Position numbers and translations under genes: made by a program. A stretch of 64,000 bases of DNA from Nilaparvata lugens (taxonomy: Eukaryota; Arthropoda; Insecta; Hemiptera; Delphacidae): the NCBI RefSeq assembly GCF_014356525.2, contig NC_052518.1, positions 101,552,767 to 101,616,766 on the forward strand, written 5' to 3'. Below are positions 43,200-55,240 of this stretch, piece after piece. Each line of letters opens with the position of its first letter. The first letter of the stretch is position 1. The notes under the pieces were generated by a model that saw only the letters and a list, made by a program, of their open reading frames with translations, made no database searches and was not told the origin of the DNA.

Positions 43200-43841
43200 T
43201 TACTATTGTTTATTTTGTGTGTTATATGTATATATTCTACATTATTTTGTAAACTGTTTTTTCCGAAGAGGATAAAATTCTATTTGATTCGATGTATGCG
43301 GTAACCTTCAGATTCGGAGCCGCGTATTTAAACAGAGCTACTATGGGGGGTGTGAATGATTTGATAGACTTTTATCACACCTAAGACAAATTGCAAGTCG
43401 TTTTAAACATAAAAACTATAATTAATTGATTAATTAAAATAAGAAGAGTTCTATAACTATCGGTTAATTCAGAATGTTCAACAAAATTTCAAGTTAATGA
43501 GTTCGATAGCTCAGATGTGATGATGCTTCAAATAACATCTGTCATTTACTATATCCAAAATCAATTTTATAAATAGTAGCTCAGCGATTGTTTAAAATTT
43601 TAGGTCTGATTAATAATGGTGGCAGATTACCAAATAATACAATCTAAATTTTCTACCGTGAACCATACAGAAAATACCTTCCATTCTTCGTGCCTATTTA
43701 ATCCTCATCCCGGTTTATTTTGTTCACAATTTATTGGAATTACTGCCCATCTCTACGAAACTCATTTAGCAATGCAAATAAAGCAGACTCAGTTCAGTCT
43801 TTGATAAATTACTACGCATTCAGCACTAAAGATGAAGACAA
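43200..43841. other. No feature recognised
   Basis: AT-rich. The ORF 43616-43804 has no motif. Confidence 0.3.
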
Positions 43842-43935
43842 GATATCCACCTGTAATTCAAATATTTGGCCTCTCACTTACACCCTGGATATCCACCTGT
43901 AATTTAAATATTTGGTCTCTCACTTACACCCTGTT
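43842..43935. repeat. 46-bp tandem duplication
   Basis: ATATCCACCTGTAATTCAAA...CTTACACCCTGG is repeated once at 46-bp spacing with two or three changes. Confidence 0.9.
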
Positions 43936-44131
43936 ATCCAATAACTCAGCCGATTGGGTTACTCGTCCTCATTTCAGTCTACATATGAGGCTAAGTTTTT
44001 AGTCTATTGTGGTACAATAACAACTACAATCACAACACAATAGGACTTTCAAAAAATGTTCGGTTGAGGGGAAACAGAAAATTTAATATAATTGATTATT
44101 ATAGAAATAACTTGTACCATTTTCTTACTTC

Positions 44132-44227
44132 TTTACATAAACACAACTAGACTCAGCACTCATGCCATTTTCAACTGTAAAAAAATAAAAATGGCATGAG
44201 TGCTGAGTCTAGTTGTGTTTATGTAAA
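44132..44227. repeat. 40-bp perfect hairpin
   Basis: The arm 44132-44171 (TTTACATAAACACAACTAGA...) is exactly complementary to 44188-44227 (...CTAGTTGTGTTTATGTAAA), with a 16-nt loop. There are no mismatches over 40 bp, the cleanest inverted repeat of its length in the window. Confidence 0.95.
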
Positions 44228-44327
44228 AAACGTTTAAAAAGGGAACTAGTTATCACTATGATAATTTAACAATTTATCATATTATACTATTATAGCCCTA
44301 TTATACTTTATTATAGTATCTGTGGGA

Positions 44328-44562
44328 AACCTAGATTTAAATGGGCTCATGAATGCTGACGATGTCGTTATATTAGCTGATACCCCGATTCTTATGAAAA
44401 AATTATAAATAGATTAAGAAGTTGCATTAAGTGGAAATTAGTTGTAAATATGGAAAAATCTAAAATTGTTGTCTTCCGGAAAGGTGGTAAACTTAGAAGA
44501 AGTGGAAAATGGTTCTATCGAGATGAGATTGTGGAGGTTGTGAATCCCGTAAATCTCGAGAT
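44328..44562 (+). pseudogene. LINE reverse transcriptase palm fragment
   Basis: 'NLDLNGLMNADDVVILADTP' (YADD box with Asn-Ala in place of Tyr-Ala), then after a frameshift 'INRLRSCIKWKLVVNMEKSK' and 'IVVFRKGGKLRRSGKWFYRD'. This is the palm-thumb order of LINE ORF2. It differs from the RTE-like element, so a second LINE family is involved. Confidence 0.8.
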
Positions 44563-44933
44563 TGAGAGTGAGTGAGTGATCCCGGTATTAATAGGTATCA
44601 GAATTGGGTTGGACTTGGAATCCCGGGATTCGGGATCCTGGGATTAACAGCTCTACTTGAGAGCCTTGAATGATCATGCTGACAGGCAGCTGATCCTACG
44701 TGAATTTCATTAATTTGAATATTTTCATGATTCACACTAAACATAAATTATAGTCATAGTTCAACTAAATTTGTACTTACAATCGATATAGTGATGTGTG
44801 TGTTTATCTTATCACTGTAGGCTACCGCCGGTTTTGGTGGTAGCCTTTTTCAAACGAATAGCCCTATTTCAAATTAATACTTTTATTCTCACTATTACTG
44901 TAACAGTAAAGCCTAAGACCATAATTTAGTTGC

Positions 44934-45323
44934 TATGGTGAGGTCCACGTTATAATGGCAGTGTTTGATTAGCAATGTTATTGCTATCCTTGTCTATCAT
45001 TCAACAAAGCGGATAGCGCTTATCTATTTCTCGCTTTGTTCTGTTGCCAGATCGTCTATTAGCAATGCAGAATTAATAACTAATTAACAAAATGTTTCTT
45101 CTTAATTACCGTATGAAAATTCATTATGAAATTATTAAAAATTATAATTTTTCGCTTAATAAGATATCATTTATTATTTTAAACGAGAATGAACAGTTAA
45201 TATTACATCAATAAACCAGTAGCCTATCAGCTACCGTATATAGCAGGCATTGACAAAACAGAAGATCGGCAACATCGTTTTCCTATCTTTCTCCACTGTC
45301 ATTATAACGTGGACCTCACTATA
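44934..45323 (+). mobile_element. M1 MITE, complete copy (390 bp)
   Basis: TATGGTGAGGTCCACGTTAT at the left and ATAACGTGGACCTCACTATA at the right. The interior has ATTGCTATCCTTGTCTATC, TCTGTTGCCAGATCGTC and AGATCGGCAACATCG. Used here as the reference copy. No coding. Confidence 0.92.
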
Positions 45324-45367
45324 TTGAGAACGTTTCAGCTAAATTTTTACATAGCTGTAGTGGTTAC

Positions 45368-45661
45368 CTTATCAGAGTCGCTGAACTGCCAGTATGGCAG
45401 CCTATAAGCTTCCACAGTCGGAGCGCTTTGTCCTGATCAAAGATGGCTTCCACTGCAGTATCACCGCCCCATGACGCTCCAAGTTGAAACTCCAATAGCA
45501 CCATGTTGGTGTGCCGATAGGTAATCACTCACGCATACAGCAGGTGCTCCTTGGAGGTGTGGCGCTGTCGTCGCGGCCAAAACCTTGTCTCTCAGTCACC
45601 ATCTGCGCAGTCGCAGTGTCTCCCAGCTTGTAGTACTCTTGCCCTCGTCTCCTGAAGGCTC
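45368..45661 (-). pseudogene. Possible host-gene exon remnant, unassigned
   Basis: A GC-richer block reads on the minus strand from a good acceptor (TAATTGTATTGCAG before 45661). The open frame 'AFRRRGQEYYKLGDTATAQM' ends at a good donor (TGC|GTGAGT at 45532). A second open piece, 'LEFQLGASWGGDTAVEAIF', runs to another donor-like GTAACC at 45367 but has no clear acceptor. The 'RRRGQEYYKLGD' piece is loosely reminiscent of the DUF1771/N4BP2 helix, but I am not confident. It could be a true exon of an unseen gene, a captured gene fragment, or chance. Confidence 0.3.
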
Positions 45662-45834
45662 CTGCAATACAATTATTTCAGTTATTGAATATACATAAAT
45701 TGTTAATAATATTTATTACATATTAAATATAATAACGAAATTTATGTAAAATATACTCTCCAACACAATATCGAAAAAAATAATTACTCAACGTAGATTT
45801 TTAAAATATTAAATTCTCTTTAATATGATGTATT

Positions 45835-45895
45835 ATTTCACTATTTCAAGTTTTCCTTTTATTTTTATAGCAGCTTGAATGTAGGGGGTGATGGA
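45835..45895 (-). repeat. Inverted fragment of repeat family L
   Basis: Reverse of about 57530-57595 (CCCCCTACATTGAAGCTGCT ... GTGAAATAATACAT). Marks a rearranged border of the L copy that follows. Confidence 0.7.
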
Positions 45896-45924
45896 TTGGG
45901 GGAGCTTTGAGTCGAACATCTTAC

Positions 45925-46345
45925 ACAAGAATGTGTTGAAAACCAGAATTCACCCACAGTATCCCTGCTTGTCGTAGGAGGCGACTAACAGGTACCCCAA
46001 GGCAACTCCAGAAGTTGCCTTGCCTTCAAACCCACGGGATCTGCCCTATCAGTGCAGTTTTGGAGGGGCAAAAAGGAAAACCCAAGAGACCAGAGATGGG
46101 TGAAACTCCAGGCACAAATTTAGGTCAAAAGGCTCAGTCAGGGGTGACCAGGTGCCCCAGAGGCAATTTGGCGAACCCTCCTTCAGCGGAAGGACCTACA
46201 AAAAAGCCAAGAGTGGAACTCACGTAGGTCACGAGTTTGTGGGTGGAGAGGCCAAAACTCACCACTGCTAAAAGAAGGGCGGCCATTCAGGCAAAACTTA
46301 TTTGGAGATGTGAGGCTTTTGACCCTGTGACCCCCATATTGAAGA
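45925..46345 (+). mobile_element. LINE 5'-region fragment
   Basis: GC-rich, contains TATCCCTGCTTGTCGTAGGA followed by GGCGACTAACAGG, a phrase typical of 5' regions of insect RTE-like LINEs, and a frame with 'KGKPKRPEMGETPG'. It interrupts repeat family L. The class is recalled, not tested. Confidence 0.4.
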
Positions 46346-48765
46346 GAATTCAATGCTATACAAATCTACAGTGAGTAATGATTTTTTCGATGCATTGTTG
46401 GAGAGTTATAAGCACTGATAGAGCAAAAAATTGGATTAAAACCTACTGCTTTAACAATTTAATACGTTCAAGAGCGAATATTTCGAAAACTGTTGGAAAT
46501 ATCACAAAACTCCACTGAACAAAACTTTTAGAAAATTTATCAAGCTTCATTTTTTAATAGTCATGTCGGTGGAACGCATTTTTCTCAAGCTTCATTTTTT
46601 ATTAGTCATGTCGGTGGAATGAATTTTTCCAAAGATATAAGCGTGGAAGAAAGAAGCTTAGAAATGAAACTTTTAAACCACACTCATCACTTTAGCACAT
46701 GATGTAGAGATGGTGACTTTTGATATATACTTCTCCTAACAGCTAGCTCCAACAAAGCTGCAAAGTCAAAAATTGTGCTCAAAACATTCCCTCTGAATTG
46801 TCAAATGGTCTATTGTTGCAAAGCTAGAAATTTCACACTCAACACAAAGCTGCTGCAACAGTCGTGGGAAAATACGTAAATATGTGACATTATAAGCTCT
46901 TTAAGCTCATAATCAGTATGTATTTTTTCCATCAATTTTGAAAAAGTTATAAGAGCAAAAATAGCAAAATGTTTTTTTCAAAAATGTCAGACCTTCAAGA
47001 TCGGATATCTCGAAAACTATATAGAAAGTTGTAGAATAAATATTGTAGGAAATTTTGTAAGCTCTAATTTTGTATATAACAGTCATGTCTGTTCTCCAGT
47101 TATATGCGAGAAACCAAAAAGTGGTACTTTCGAAACACCCCCATCCCCTTAGCACAGGTGGGGTCTTATGATATGTTTACCTCCTTACTACCCTAAACGT
47201 AACTGCGGGTTCAATTTATTTCAATTTCAATACACATCTCATTAAATACAAAATTCATATATATTTTAATCCCTCTAGCTTTAAGCTATTTGAGGAATAT
47301 TAAAAAAATACAATTACCATTTACTATGTTGCAATAACTTACATAATAAACAAATATAAATATATAATATATTGAATGAATGTGATTAACAAAGCAAATT
47401 AGAAATTCATAAATAATAACTTATAATACAATGTAAAACCTTCCCATATAACTATTAAATGATCGCTAGTCTGACGAAACTATTGTGAGCTGGCATTTTT
47501 ACTGTAAATCCAACCATATGTCATATGTCAATCATCAAATTATTTTTCATTACAATTATTATTATTGTAATGAAAAATAATTTCAATTTTGTTTGAACTT
47601 CGCCTTTTCTTTGTAAATTTTGCAATTCCAGAGGCAATGAGTTCAGAAGATATGGAATTCTGCACTCTGGATCTCTTTTACCATAATTATTGTTGAATCT
47701 CTGGGGTCTATACATTCTGTTTCTCAATCCATAGTTTATTTCATTTATTTCTCTAAATTGGTTTTTGAAATAATTCCGTGTCAAATCAGTATAATTGGCT
47801 AGGGCCCCCATGGACATAATTCCCAATAGCTGGCGATCAATACCATTAAAAAGAGTTCTTATTATCCTTTTTACAATATTCTGTAATGGCTATTTTATAT
47901 ATTTCGGAGCTAAACTGTATATTGAGATACCATAGTACAGGGTACTCTGTATCATTGAATAGTAGATAATTCTTTTAGTGCCAACAGGAAAATAGCTACT
48001 TATTCTAGAACACTTATAAAGTGCTGCTCTCATTATGTTTTTTAGTGAATCGTTGTGTGATTTGAATCTCATATCAGAATCGAAAGTTATTCCTAGGTGT
48101 TTTATACTTTTACTGTACCAATCAAGTTTTTGGCAATTGCAATCATTCATTCTTTGGTTTCTCAGGCATACTGTTTCATGGCAAGTCAATTTAACAACTT
48201 CTCTTTCATCAACATAAATTCTCTGATTCTTAAACACTATCGCCTTTGTCTTTTGGGCATTAATTTTTATAATGTTATTAGAGAAGTGCTCAGTTGCCAA
48301 ATCAAGATCCTGTTGTATGAGTCTCAAACCAGTTTTTAAGTCTTTGTGTATTACATAGAATATATTGTCATCGTCATCAGCATATTGCAGAATTTTGCTT
48401 TTAAAATTTAAACTAGCAAAATCATTCACATATATGTTGAATAGGGTAGGTGACAAGATACTGCCTTGAACTAATCCACATGTCTGCTCATAGCTGCTAC
48501 TAATATAGCTACCTATACCTGCACGCAAAGTTCTATCCATGAAATAATTCTCTAATAATCTTTGTAATTTACCTCCAATACCTATTTCACTTAATTTGCG
48601 AAGCATGATTTGATAATTCACAAGGTCAAATGCCATAGTCAAATCAGTTGCCCCTGCTATTACAAACATATTATCATTCAGAGATCTATTAATGTCACCT
48701 CAAAAATAGTCTTCCAAACTTTTCCCTCTTTACCATTTTTTGAGCATTCATTGCCTGGACTACTA
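46346..48765 (+). repeat. Dispersed repeat family L, copy 1, split by a LINE
   Basis: Collinear with 57600-58560: GATGCATTGTTGGAGAGTTA, AAGCTTCATTTTTTAATAGT, CTCATAATCAGTATG, CCACCCCATCCCCTTAGCAC, TTACCTCCTTACTACCC, then after the LINE TTGAGCATTCATTGCCTGGA. Internal units of about 430 bp are themselves diverged repeats. Confidence 0.8.
47209..48700 (-). mobile_element. Jockey-type LINE, 5'-truncated, inserted in repeat L
   Basis: Minus-strand frame 48669-47890 reads 'TMAFDLVNYQIMLRKL' (RT motif A), 'GLVQGSILSPTLFNIYVND' (motif B), 'ILQYADDDDNIFYV' (catalytic YADD), 'SKSIKHLGITFDSDMRF' and 'STLYYGISIYSLAP'. A stop and shift lead to 47826-47521 with 'RIPYLLNSLPLELQNLQR' (C-terminus). An AT-rich 3' UTR follows to about 47209. 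The empty site is visible in the second L copy near 58490. The frames are long, so it is relatively young but inactive. Confidence 0.9.
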
Positions 48766-48817
48766 CTGTTTCTGTACAAATACAAACATAATAAGCTAAT
48801 GACAAGTTAGATGCACG

Positions 48818-48851
48818 TGTTCGTGGCGCATAAGTCTGTACGCACCTTAAC
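48818..48851. mobile_element. Single arm of the 5541-5712 foldback family
   Basis: CGTGTTCGTGGCGCATAAGT followed by CTGTACGCACCTTA matches the right arm of that element. Confidence 0.7.
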
Positions 48852-49193
48852 ACTAAAAATGAATAAATAAATAAATCTGGACTTTACCACTTTTCGAGAT
48901 CGAACAGACTTGAGCATTGCTACCTCGCTCTCAATGTACCGGAGAACATCCTCTTCAGTACTTGAGTGCCAACTTGGCTTCCAAATAACTCCTCTCTCTT
49001 ATTTTTATGTTCTGTGAATAAAAATGAAGAAACCCGTTACCGTCAACTCTTGTTGAAAACGACAGTTACATCAACATATTCATGGACAGACAACATGCCT
49101 ATTCCTGATAAAATTAGCAATTCAATACGGTAGTTTCGGAATTGAAATTTCTCAGGGTCTTGGAAAATCTCTCCGCTTTTTAGTACAGTTGTC

Positions 49194-49562
49194 TATAGTG
49201 AGGTCCACATTATAATGACAGTGTTTGGTTATCAATGGTATTGCTATCCTTGTCTATCATTCAACAAAGCGGGTAGCACTATCTCTTTCTTGCTTTGCTC
49301 TATTACCAGATCGTCTTTTAACAATGTAGAATTAAATATTAATTAACAAAATATTTCATCTTGATAATTATGAAAATTCATTATTATATTATTGAAAAAG
49401 ATAATATCCTGCTTAATACAATGTAATTGATTATTTTAAACGAGAATGAACGGTTAATATTACATCAATAAACCGTCTATGAAAGACATTGATAAGACAA
49501 AGGATTGGCAACATTGTTTTCTTATCTTTCTCCACTGTCATTATAACGTGGACCTCACCATA
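49194..49562 (+). mobile_element. M1 MITE, complete copy (369 bp)
   Basis: TATAGTGAGGTCCACATTAT to ATAACGTGGACCTCACCATA; the interior is collinear with 44934-45323, with a small deletion. Confidence 0.92.
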
Positions 49563-49774
49563 TGTATACGGTTCAACATTTGTGAGAAACAACTTGAAAT
49601 CATGCATGCTTGTACAAAAAACATGCACGGAAAATCATGGATAAGCAGAAGGCAAATTAAGTAAGTAAAGGTCAAAAATTAAACAACTTATATTTAAGTA
49701 GAGCGTGCACCAGGTTGGTGGAGCGACGCGGAGAATTTCCGACCTAGAATTAATACATGTGATCAAGTGTACCA

Positions 49775-49888
49775 CCGTGCACTAGGAGCGCGGCGCGACG
49801 CGGCGCGGAGCTCGAAAATTTTCTGGACTTTTCGAGGTTGGAACCGCGTTGCGCCGCGTCGCGTCGCGCCGCGCTCCTACTGCACGGA
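49775..49888. mobile_element. GC-rich foldback (CGCGGCGCGACGCGGCGC arms)
   Basis: CGTGCACTAGGAGCGCGGCG...CGCGG pairs with CCGCGT...CGCCGCGCTCCTACTGCACG over about 35 bp with a few mismatches. Extreme GC content against an AT-rich background. Confidence 0.8.
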
Positions 49889-50411
49889 GGTCAGGTCGGA
49901 AAAATTCCGCGCTCGGGTAACTTCGTGAGGGCTCGGCTGTTTCCGAGCTCTGCTTCTTTCGAACATGGCCAGACTATATAACCATAGTTGTTGTAATTGT
50001 TTTGTTGTATATTGCTTTTTCCCTTTGTATTTTTGTGGGTTGTGAATAAATTGAATAAATAAATAAGAAAGTTACTGGTTATTTAACGAGCGTTATCGAG
50101 TTCTCACTTTTGACTTACTGAAGATGAAAGTCGTTGTCCGTCTGTTTGTATGTTCTACAATAACTTCAGAAAGGATTGATCAATCAGCTCCAAAGTTTGA
50201 ACACGTATTCTTCGAACTTCAGGACAAGTTCGTTGGACAACAAAATTGACACACTCCTTCGTCCTTTTTCAGGATATAAAAATAACATTAAAAGTGCATA
50301 AGAAAGAATTGTTATGATTTATCATTTAGTCATCTGAAGAATTTATTGCATGCAATAAATTATACTAGTTTTTCCATAACATCAGCTGAGGCAATTTAAG
50401 AGTTATCACAC

Positions 50412-50965
50412 GCTCTGACACATAATAATATACAACATAATTCTCAACTTTTACATCTACAAAATGATATGGCTTGATATACCAATGTGCTGTTCCTGCC
50501 ATTTATTTTCTTTTGAAACTCCATATCGAAATAATGTATAATGAATTTGGATTAATATAAGCATTTTTATGATGTTGAAGCGACAGAGTAAGTTAATATT
50601 TGAAGAGTAATTTTTCATTTCAAATAGGATCCCCAATAAAACCTTCTGCTAAATTATTCTTGTACATGACAGAAGTATTCAGCTGTTTTCAGATTACAAA
50701 ATATACAGAATATTCAACTTTTCAGAAAGATTACAATACAACAGTTATTGGGCGAGTTATAATCCATTATAGTGCATAATTCACAACTTTTACATCTACA
50801 AAATGATATGGCTTGATATATCAATGTGCGGTTTCTGCCATTTATTTTCTTTTGGAACTCCGTATCGAAATAATGTACCATGAATTTGGATTCATAAAAG
50901 CATATTTATGTTGAAGAGACAGAGTAAGTTAATATTCGAAGAGTAATTTTTAATTTCAAATTAGA
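50412..50965. repeat. Direct repeat, about 190 bp, two copies 360 bp apart
   Basis: CAACTTTTACATCTACAAAA, TGATATGGCTTGATATA, TGCCATTTATTTTCTTTTG and GACAGAGTAAGTTAATATT occur in the same order from about 50441 and again from about 50787. Confidence 0.9.
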
Positions 50966-51189
50966 ACTCCAACTCCAACAACTATGTCCTAATTCAAATC
51001 GCAATAATTGACAAGTCTACTGACTATCCAGGCCAAAACGGCGCCGCGCCGCGCTCGTAATGCACCATAATAATAATGTATAATTATACAATAATGACCT
51101 TCAGTTATGTAATAATGACCTTCCATTTTCCGCTCTCCTGCGCGTCGCCCCACCGACCTAGTACAAGTGCGGCTTTAAATTTAAACATA

Positions 51190-53040
51190 AATATTCAGTA
51201 GAAAGCCCATCGATCGAGCTATCAACTAGATAAGTGAGTATATATTTGAACTGGTTTTACCCTTTCATGTGTAGACAGAAAATAATCCTGATAAAAATTC
51301 AGCTCAACATGTTTCTGTAATGAAACTTCAAAACAGTTCAAATTTATGTCTTGATAGAGACATGGCACCGGCTAAATTGCCGGATTTGATCAACTTTCAA
51401 GAACTACAATATAAGTGTTGTATTACAACATTAGTGTCATCATAACTGTATAAAACTAATGGGACCATTTGAAGCTTATGCTGTAATAAATAATAATTAT
51501 TGTTTCTTAACCTTCCAAGTTCTGCGTAGGTACTATTTACCAAGCGTTGATTTTTTATTTAGGCCTATTTGATAGTTTATTAGAAATTTACTTTCTCCCA
51601 AGTTAGTTAGTTATTGTAGGATTTTTGTTAGTTGTCTATGTTTTAGAGTTTTAGTGTTCCAACTGATAATATTACTCACAATTCACAGGATAATCCAGAT
51701 TCGACTCAATTTCTCTTAGGTGGTAATTCTATTAAATGACTCAAAGAAATAACTTTAGAAAAATTAAACTACAAATACAGACATGATGAGCGTAGGAGTC
51801 AGACATGTGTTCTTGGTAAGAATGTTCAAACCAAACTAGAACTAACCTAGACTGCCTTGCCTTGTGGAAGGCATAAAATAAAGCCGTTCGAGGGAGGTGA
51901 AAGTTGCCAAAATAAGGAAGAGAGTGGGAGTGAGACAAAGAAGGAATGGGTATTTCCATCTTTGTCTCACTCTTTGAGTTGTGAGGGTTGAAAAGACAAT
52001 GCAGGTGTAACGGACTTGAGAGGAGCTTGGACAATGGGACCAGAATGAATAGAAATAGGGGAGTACAAGGTTACTGGCCTGCGTGGAACCAATATGCAAA
52101 AAATACAAAACATAGATGGAACACAAATACTGTATACAGTCTCCGAGTGTAGGCTCTATTGGCAACACCACATTCTCTAAGAAAAAAATCTTATGAAATG
52201 AATCTAGTTTTGAAAATGATTTTCGTAAGGGCTTGTTTCTACATATTTCATCAGTTCTTGTATGAAATATGAATATGTATGAGTGTTTCAATAACTTTCA
52301 TCGAAAAATATGATTTTTTTTAATTGGGTATTATAAGAAAAATCTATAATCCTACCTCTTTTGCATGAGTACGACTACATAATGAAAGTACTCATTTTTG
52401 GACTTCAGAAAACGTAGGTAAATGATGGTGAACCAATTATCATAATTGTGAAATAATATTTTTTCCAAAACTAAAACATTTTCGCTGATAAACTTGCTAT
52501 GTTCAGAGAAATCCTAGTAAAAACTCATACAAAAATATTTTTCTTATCGAAAGTGGTATCAGGCCATTCAAAAAAACACTAATGAAAAGATCTGTATAAA
52601 GAATTTTCGAAATTTATAGGAATTAAAACAAGAAATAAGCTTGGATGTACCAACAGTGCTATAATATAGTGCTAAAACAGTGTTATATTACATATGGTTG
52701 TCACCGAGTCAACTCATATAGTTGTCAACTAAGCTCCTTCGTTCTAATAGGGGATTTATAATTGTCGGGGAGACTAGTAGACGGCAATGGAATATTTTGC
52801 CAGGGGATTTACTGACGCCTGTGATCAAAATAGCGAGGAGACTAACTTAGTTGTCCGGGAAACAGGTTGGCGGCGACCCGACAGTGATTTCAATCAAGAT
52901 TAATAATTATGTCTTCTTCATGTAATCATTATCTTTATTGATTTCGTGGTGAAGTTTGGACAGTAATGTCCAATCTAGTACTAATGTAACAGTATTGCTA
53001 AAATATTTTTTTCTCTTCTCAATAGCAAAAATCTGGTGTG
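51190..53040. other. No gene recognised
   Basis: AT-rich. The overlapping minus ORFs at 51741-52291 (up to 149 codons) have no domain that I recognise, no codon pattern like the two host genes and no splice context, so they are left unassigned. Confidence 0.35.
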
Positions 53041-53042
53041 GT

Positions 53043-54298
53043 ACACTCACACAACTTTCCTTGCTCATTGAACTGGGAGCCTCATTCTTAAACGACAATA
53101 ATTTAGAGAAATAACTTAATGACGATTGGCGGCAACATAATTATTTGAAACTACGATCAGACTACTGTATATGTGTGTATATAATAAAATGTTTTCAGAG
53201 TACTTTTTCCTTTGTGTAAATTGTGAAATCCGATGATTTTTTAAAAGTCGTCAAAACAGCTGTTCTACAGATGAAATGTCTCGACTATGTGTTATTTTTA
53301 TAGACTGCTCTACCTACCTACCTCATGCACGAGAAGGAGGTTACAAAGTCCATTTCTCAAGGATGGGGTGAACCCCTCATTAGTTTCCCAAAAAGGAGAC
53401 TCATGCCAGTTGATGGAGCTGACAAATAACTATACAGAGTATGAATTTGAAATAAATCAGTCAAGTAATTTTTGAGAAAATCGTGAAAAACATGGTTTTT
53501 CAGTAATTATCCGCCATTTTTCTCGAGAATATTACGCAGCTCCTGCAATTTTCCTAGAAATGAGACTCATGTCAGTTGATAGGGCTTATAAATAGCTATC
53601 CATGGTATAAATTTGAAGAAAATCGTTAGAGCCGTTTTCGAGAAAACCGTGAAAAACATGGTTTTTTAGTAATTATCCGCCATTTTTCTCGAGAATATTA
53701 CGCAGCACCTGCAATTTTCCTAGAAATGAGACTCATGTCAGTTGATAGGGCTTATAAATAGCTATCCATGGTATAAATTTGAAGAAAATCGTTAGAGCCG
53801 TTTTCGAGAAAACCGTGAAAAACATGGTTTTTTAGTAATTATCCGCCATTTTTCTCGAGAATATTACGCAGCTCCTGCAATTTTCCCAGAAATGAGACTC
53901 ATGTCAGTTGATAGGGCTTATAAATAGCTATCCATGGTATAAATTTAAAGAAAATCGTTAGAGCCGTTTTTGAGAAAATCGTGAAAAACATGGTTTTTTA
54001 GTAATTATAGCCATTTTTTCCGCCATCTTGGATTGAATTTTATTGAATTTCTTATTGTCGGGTCCTCATTGTATAAGGACCTTAAGTTTAAAATTTCAAG
54101 TCAATCGGTTAATTAGGAATGGAGTTATCGTGTTCACAGACATACACACATACACACACACACACACAGACCAACACCCAAAAATCATGTTTTTGGACTC
54201 AGGGGACCTTGAAACGTATAGAAAACTTGAAATTTGGGTACCTTAATTTTTTTTGGAAAGCAATACTTTCCTTACCTATGGTAGTAGGGCAAGGAAAG
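53043..54298 (-). mobile_element. 166-bp-core element, copy 3 (inverted, both ends present)
   Basis: TCTGGTGTGGTACACTCACA followed by CAACTTTCCTTGCTCATTG at the left and TTACCTATGGTAGTAGGGCA followed by AGGAAAGTA at the right are the reversed ends of copies 1 and 2. Three core units start at 53521, 53687 and 53853, exactly 166 bp apart. A CACACA tract (54140-54168) replaces the TG tract. Confidence 0.85.
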
Positions 54299-54299
54299 T

Positions 54300-55008
54300 A
54301 AAAAGATCTATTTGCATTATATTAATTTCTTTTATTTCCATCCCTATCGATTCTAAAAGTATTGTTTCAATAGAACTAGGCGTACCTAATTTAAAACTTT
54401 TGAAAAATTGAAGAATGTCTGTGGAACAGAATAATGTAGCCCTAATTATTCCAGAGAATAATCAATGTATAATACAATGTAGACTTCTTTCAACACATTT
54501 CTGAAGTGTGAAGATCTTATATTTATATTTATCTTATCTATGTATTTAAAACCTTTATGTTTATAAGATCTTCAAACTCATTCGCGAAAATGGGATTATT
54601 CACTGATTCACTAAATCAGTCAAGAAAACAAATTGTGGGGCATAGCTATTGAGTGAGGCCATATAGTGGGACATGGCTATTATCCTACAGCATTAGATAA
54701 ACTTGTGAGCTAGCTGTTATTCCACTGAATTGTTTTCATAAGTTTTATGATAATTTTAATTTTGACTCTGGGCTTTAGAATCTGACACAATCAGCAGTAT
54801 CGGCCGTTGATTGAATATCAATATTCAAATTCATATCAAATCCAATATTGAATTGGATTAAAAACACATATTATTTTATTTGCTATACTATGCGAAAAAC
54901 AAATAGACAAAATACAATGAGAACACAAATGGGTGATCAATCACAATATGCAAATAGCATATAATTATGTCGTAGCATAATCAAGTAGACTACGTCCATC
55001 AACATCTA
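54300..55008. other. No feature recognised
   Basis: AT-rich, no coding or repeat boundary seen. Confidence 0.3.
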
Positions 55009-55240
55009 TACTATAATAAAGGAAAGAACTGGCTTATACACATACGGGAAAGGAACATTATGTTTGACGCATCCTCAGGTCTGAACTACTGAGCTGATTA
55101 ACTTGAAATTTTGCAATATTCTTAATTAACCGAGGATGGTTATAGACCTATTTCAATTCTTCAATATTTCATTACGTCAATTTCCCAGTTTGTCAAGTCT
55201 TTAAGTAGACCCTTGCGGAGCACGGGTTTCCTGCGAGTAT
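55009..55240 (+). mobile_element. Helitron-like short element
   Basis: Starts A|TCTATACTATAATAAAGGAA, contains GAACTGGCTTATACACATAC and TTTGACGCATCCTCAGGTC, and ends near TGCGGAGCACGGGTTTCCTG followed by CGAGT, where related insect elements have CTAGT. The 3' CTAG has decayed here. Confidence 0.55.

Larger units (their letters stand above)
49701..51180. mobile_element. Composite region with GC-rich inverted ends
   Basis: GAGCGTGCACCAGGTTGGTG and GAGCGACGCGGAGAATTTCC near the left are partly mirrored at 51130-51175 (CGCTCTCCTGCGCGTCGCCC, CACCGACCTAGTACAAGTGC). Between them are the hairpin 49775-49888, a second half-arm at 51036-51065 (GGCGCCGCGCCGCGCTCGTA) and a direct repeat. The boundaries are tentative. 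Confidence 0.45.

Noticed and set aside
45368..45661. Definite N4BP2/DUF1771-type gene.
   Set aside because: The similarity is only a loose impression over about 20 residues, and the second piece has no acceptor.
51741..52291. Overlapping minus ORFs up to 149 codons.
   Set aside because: Unrecognisable, AT-driven composition, no splice or promoter context.
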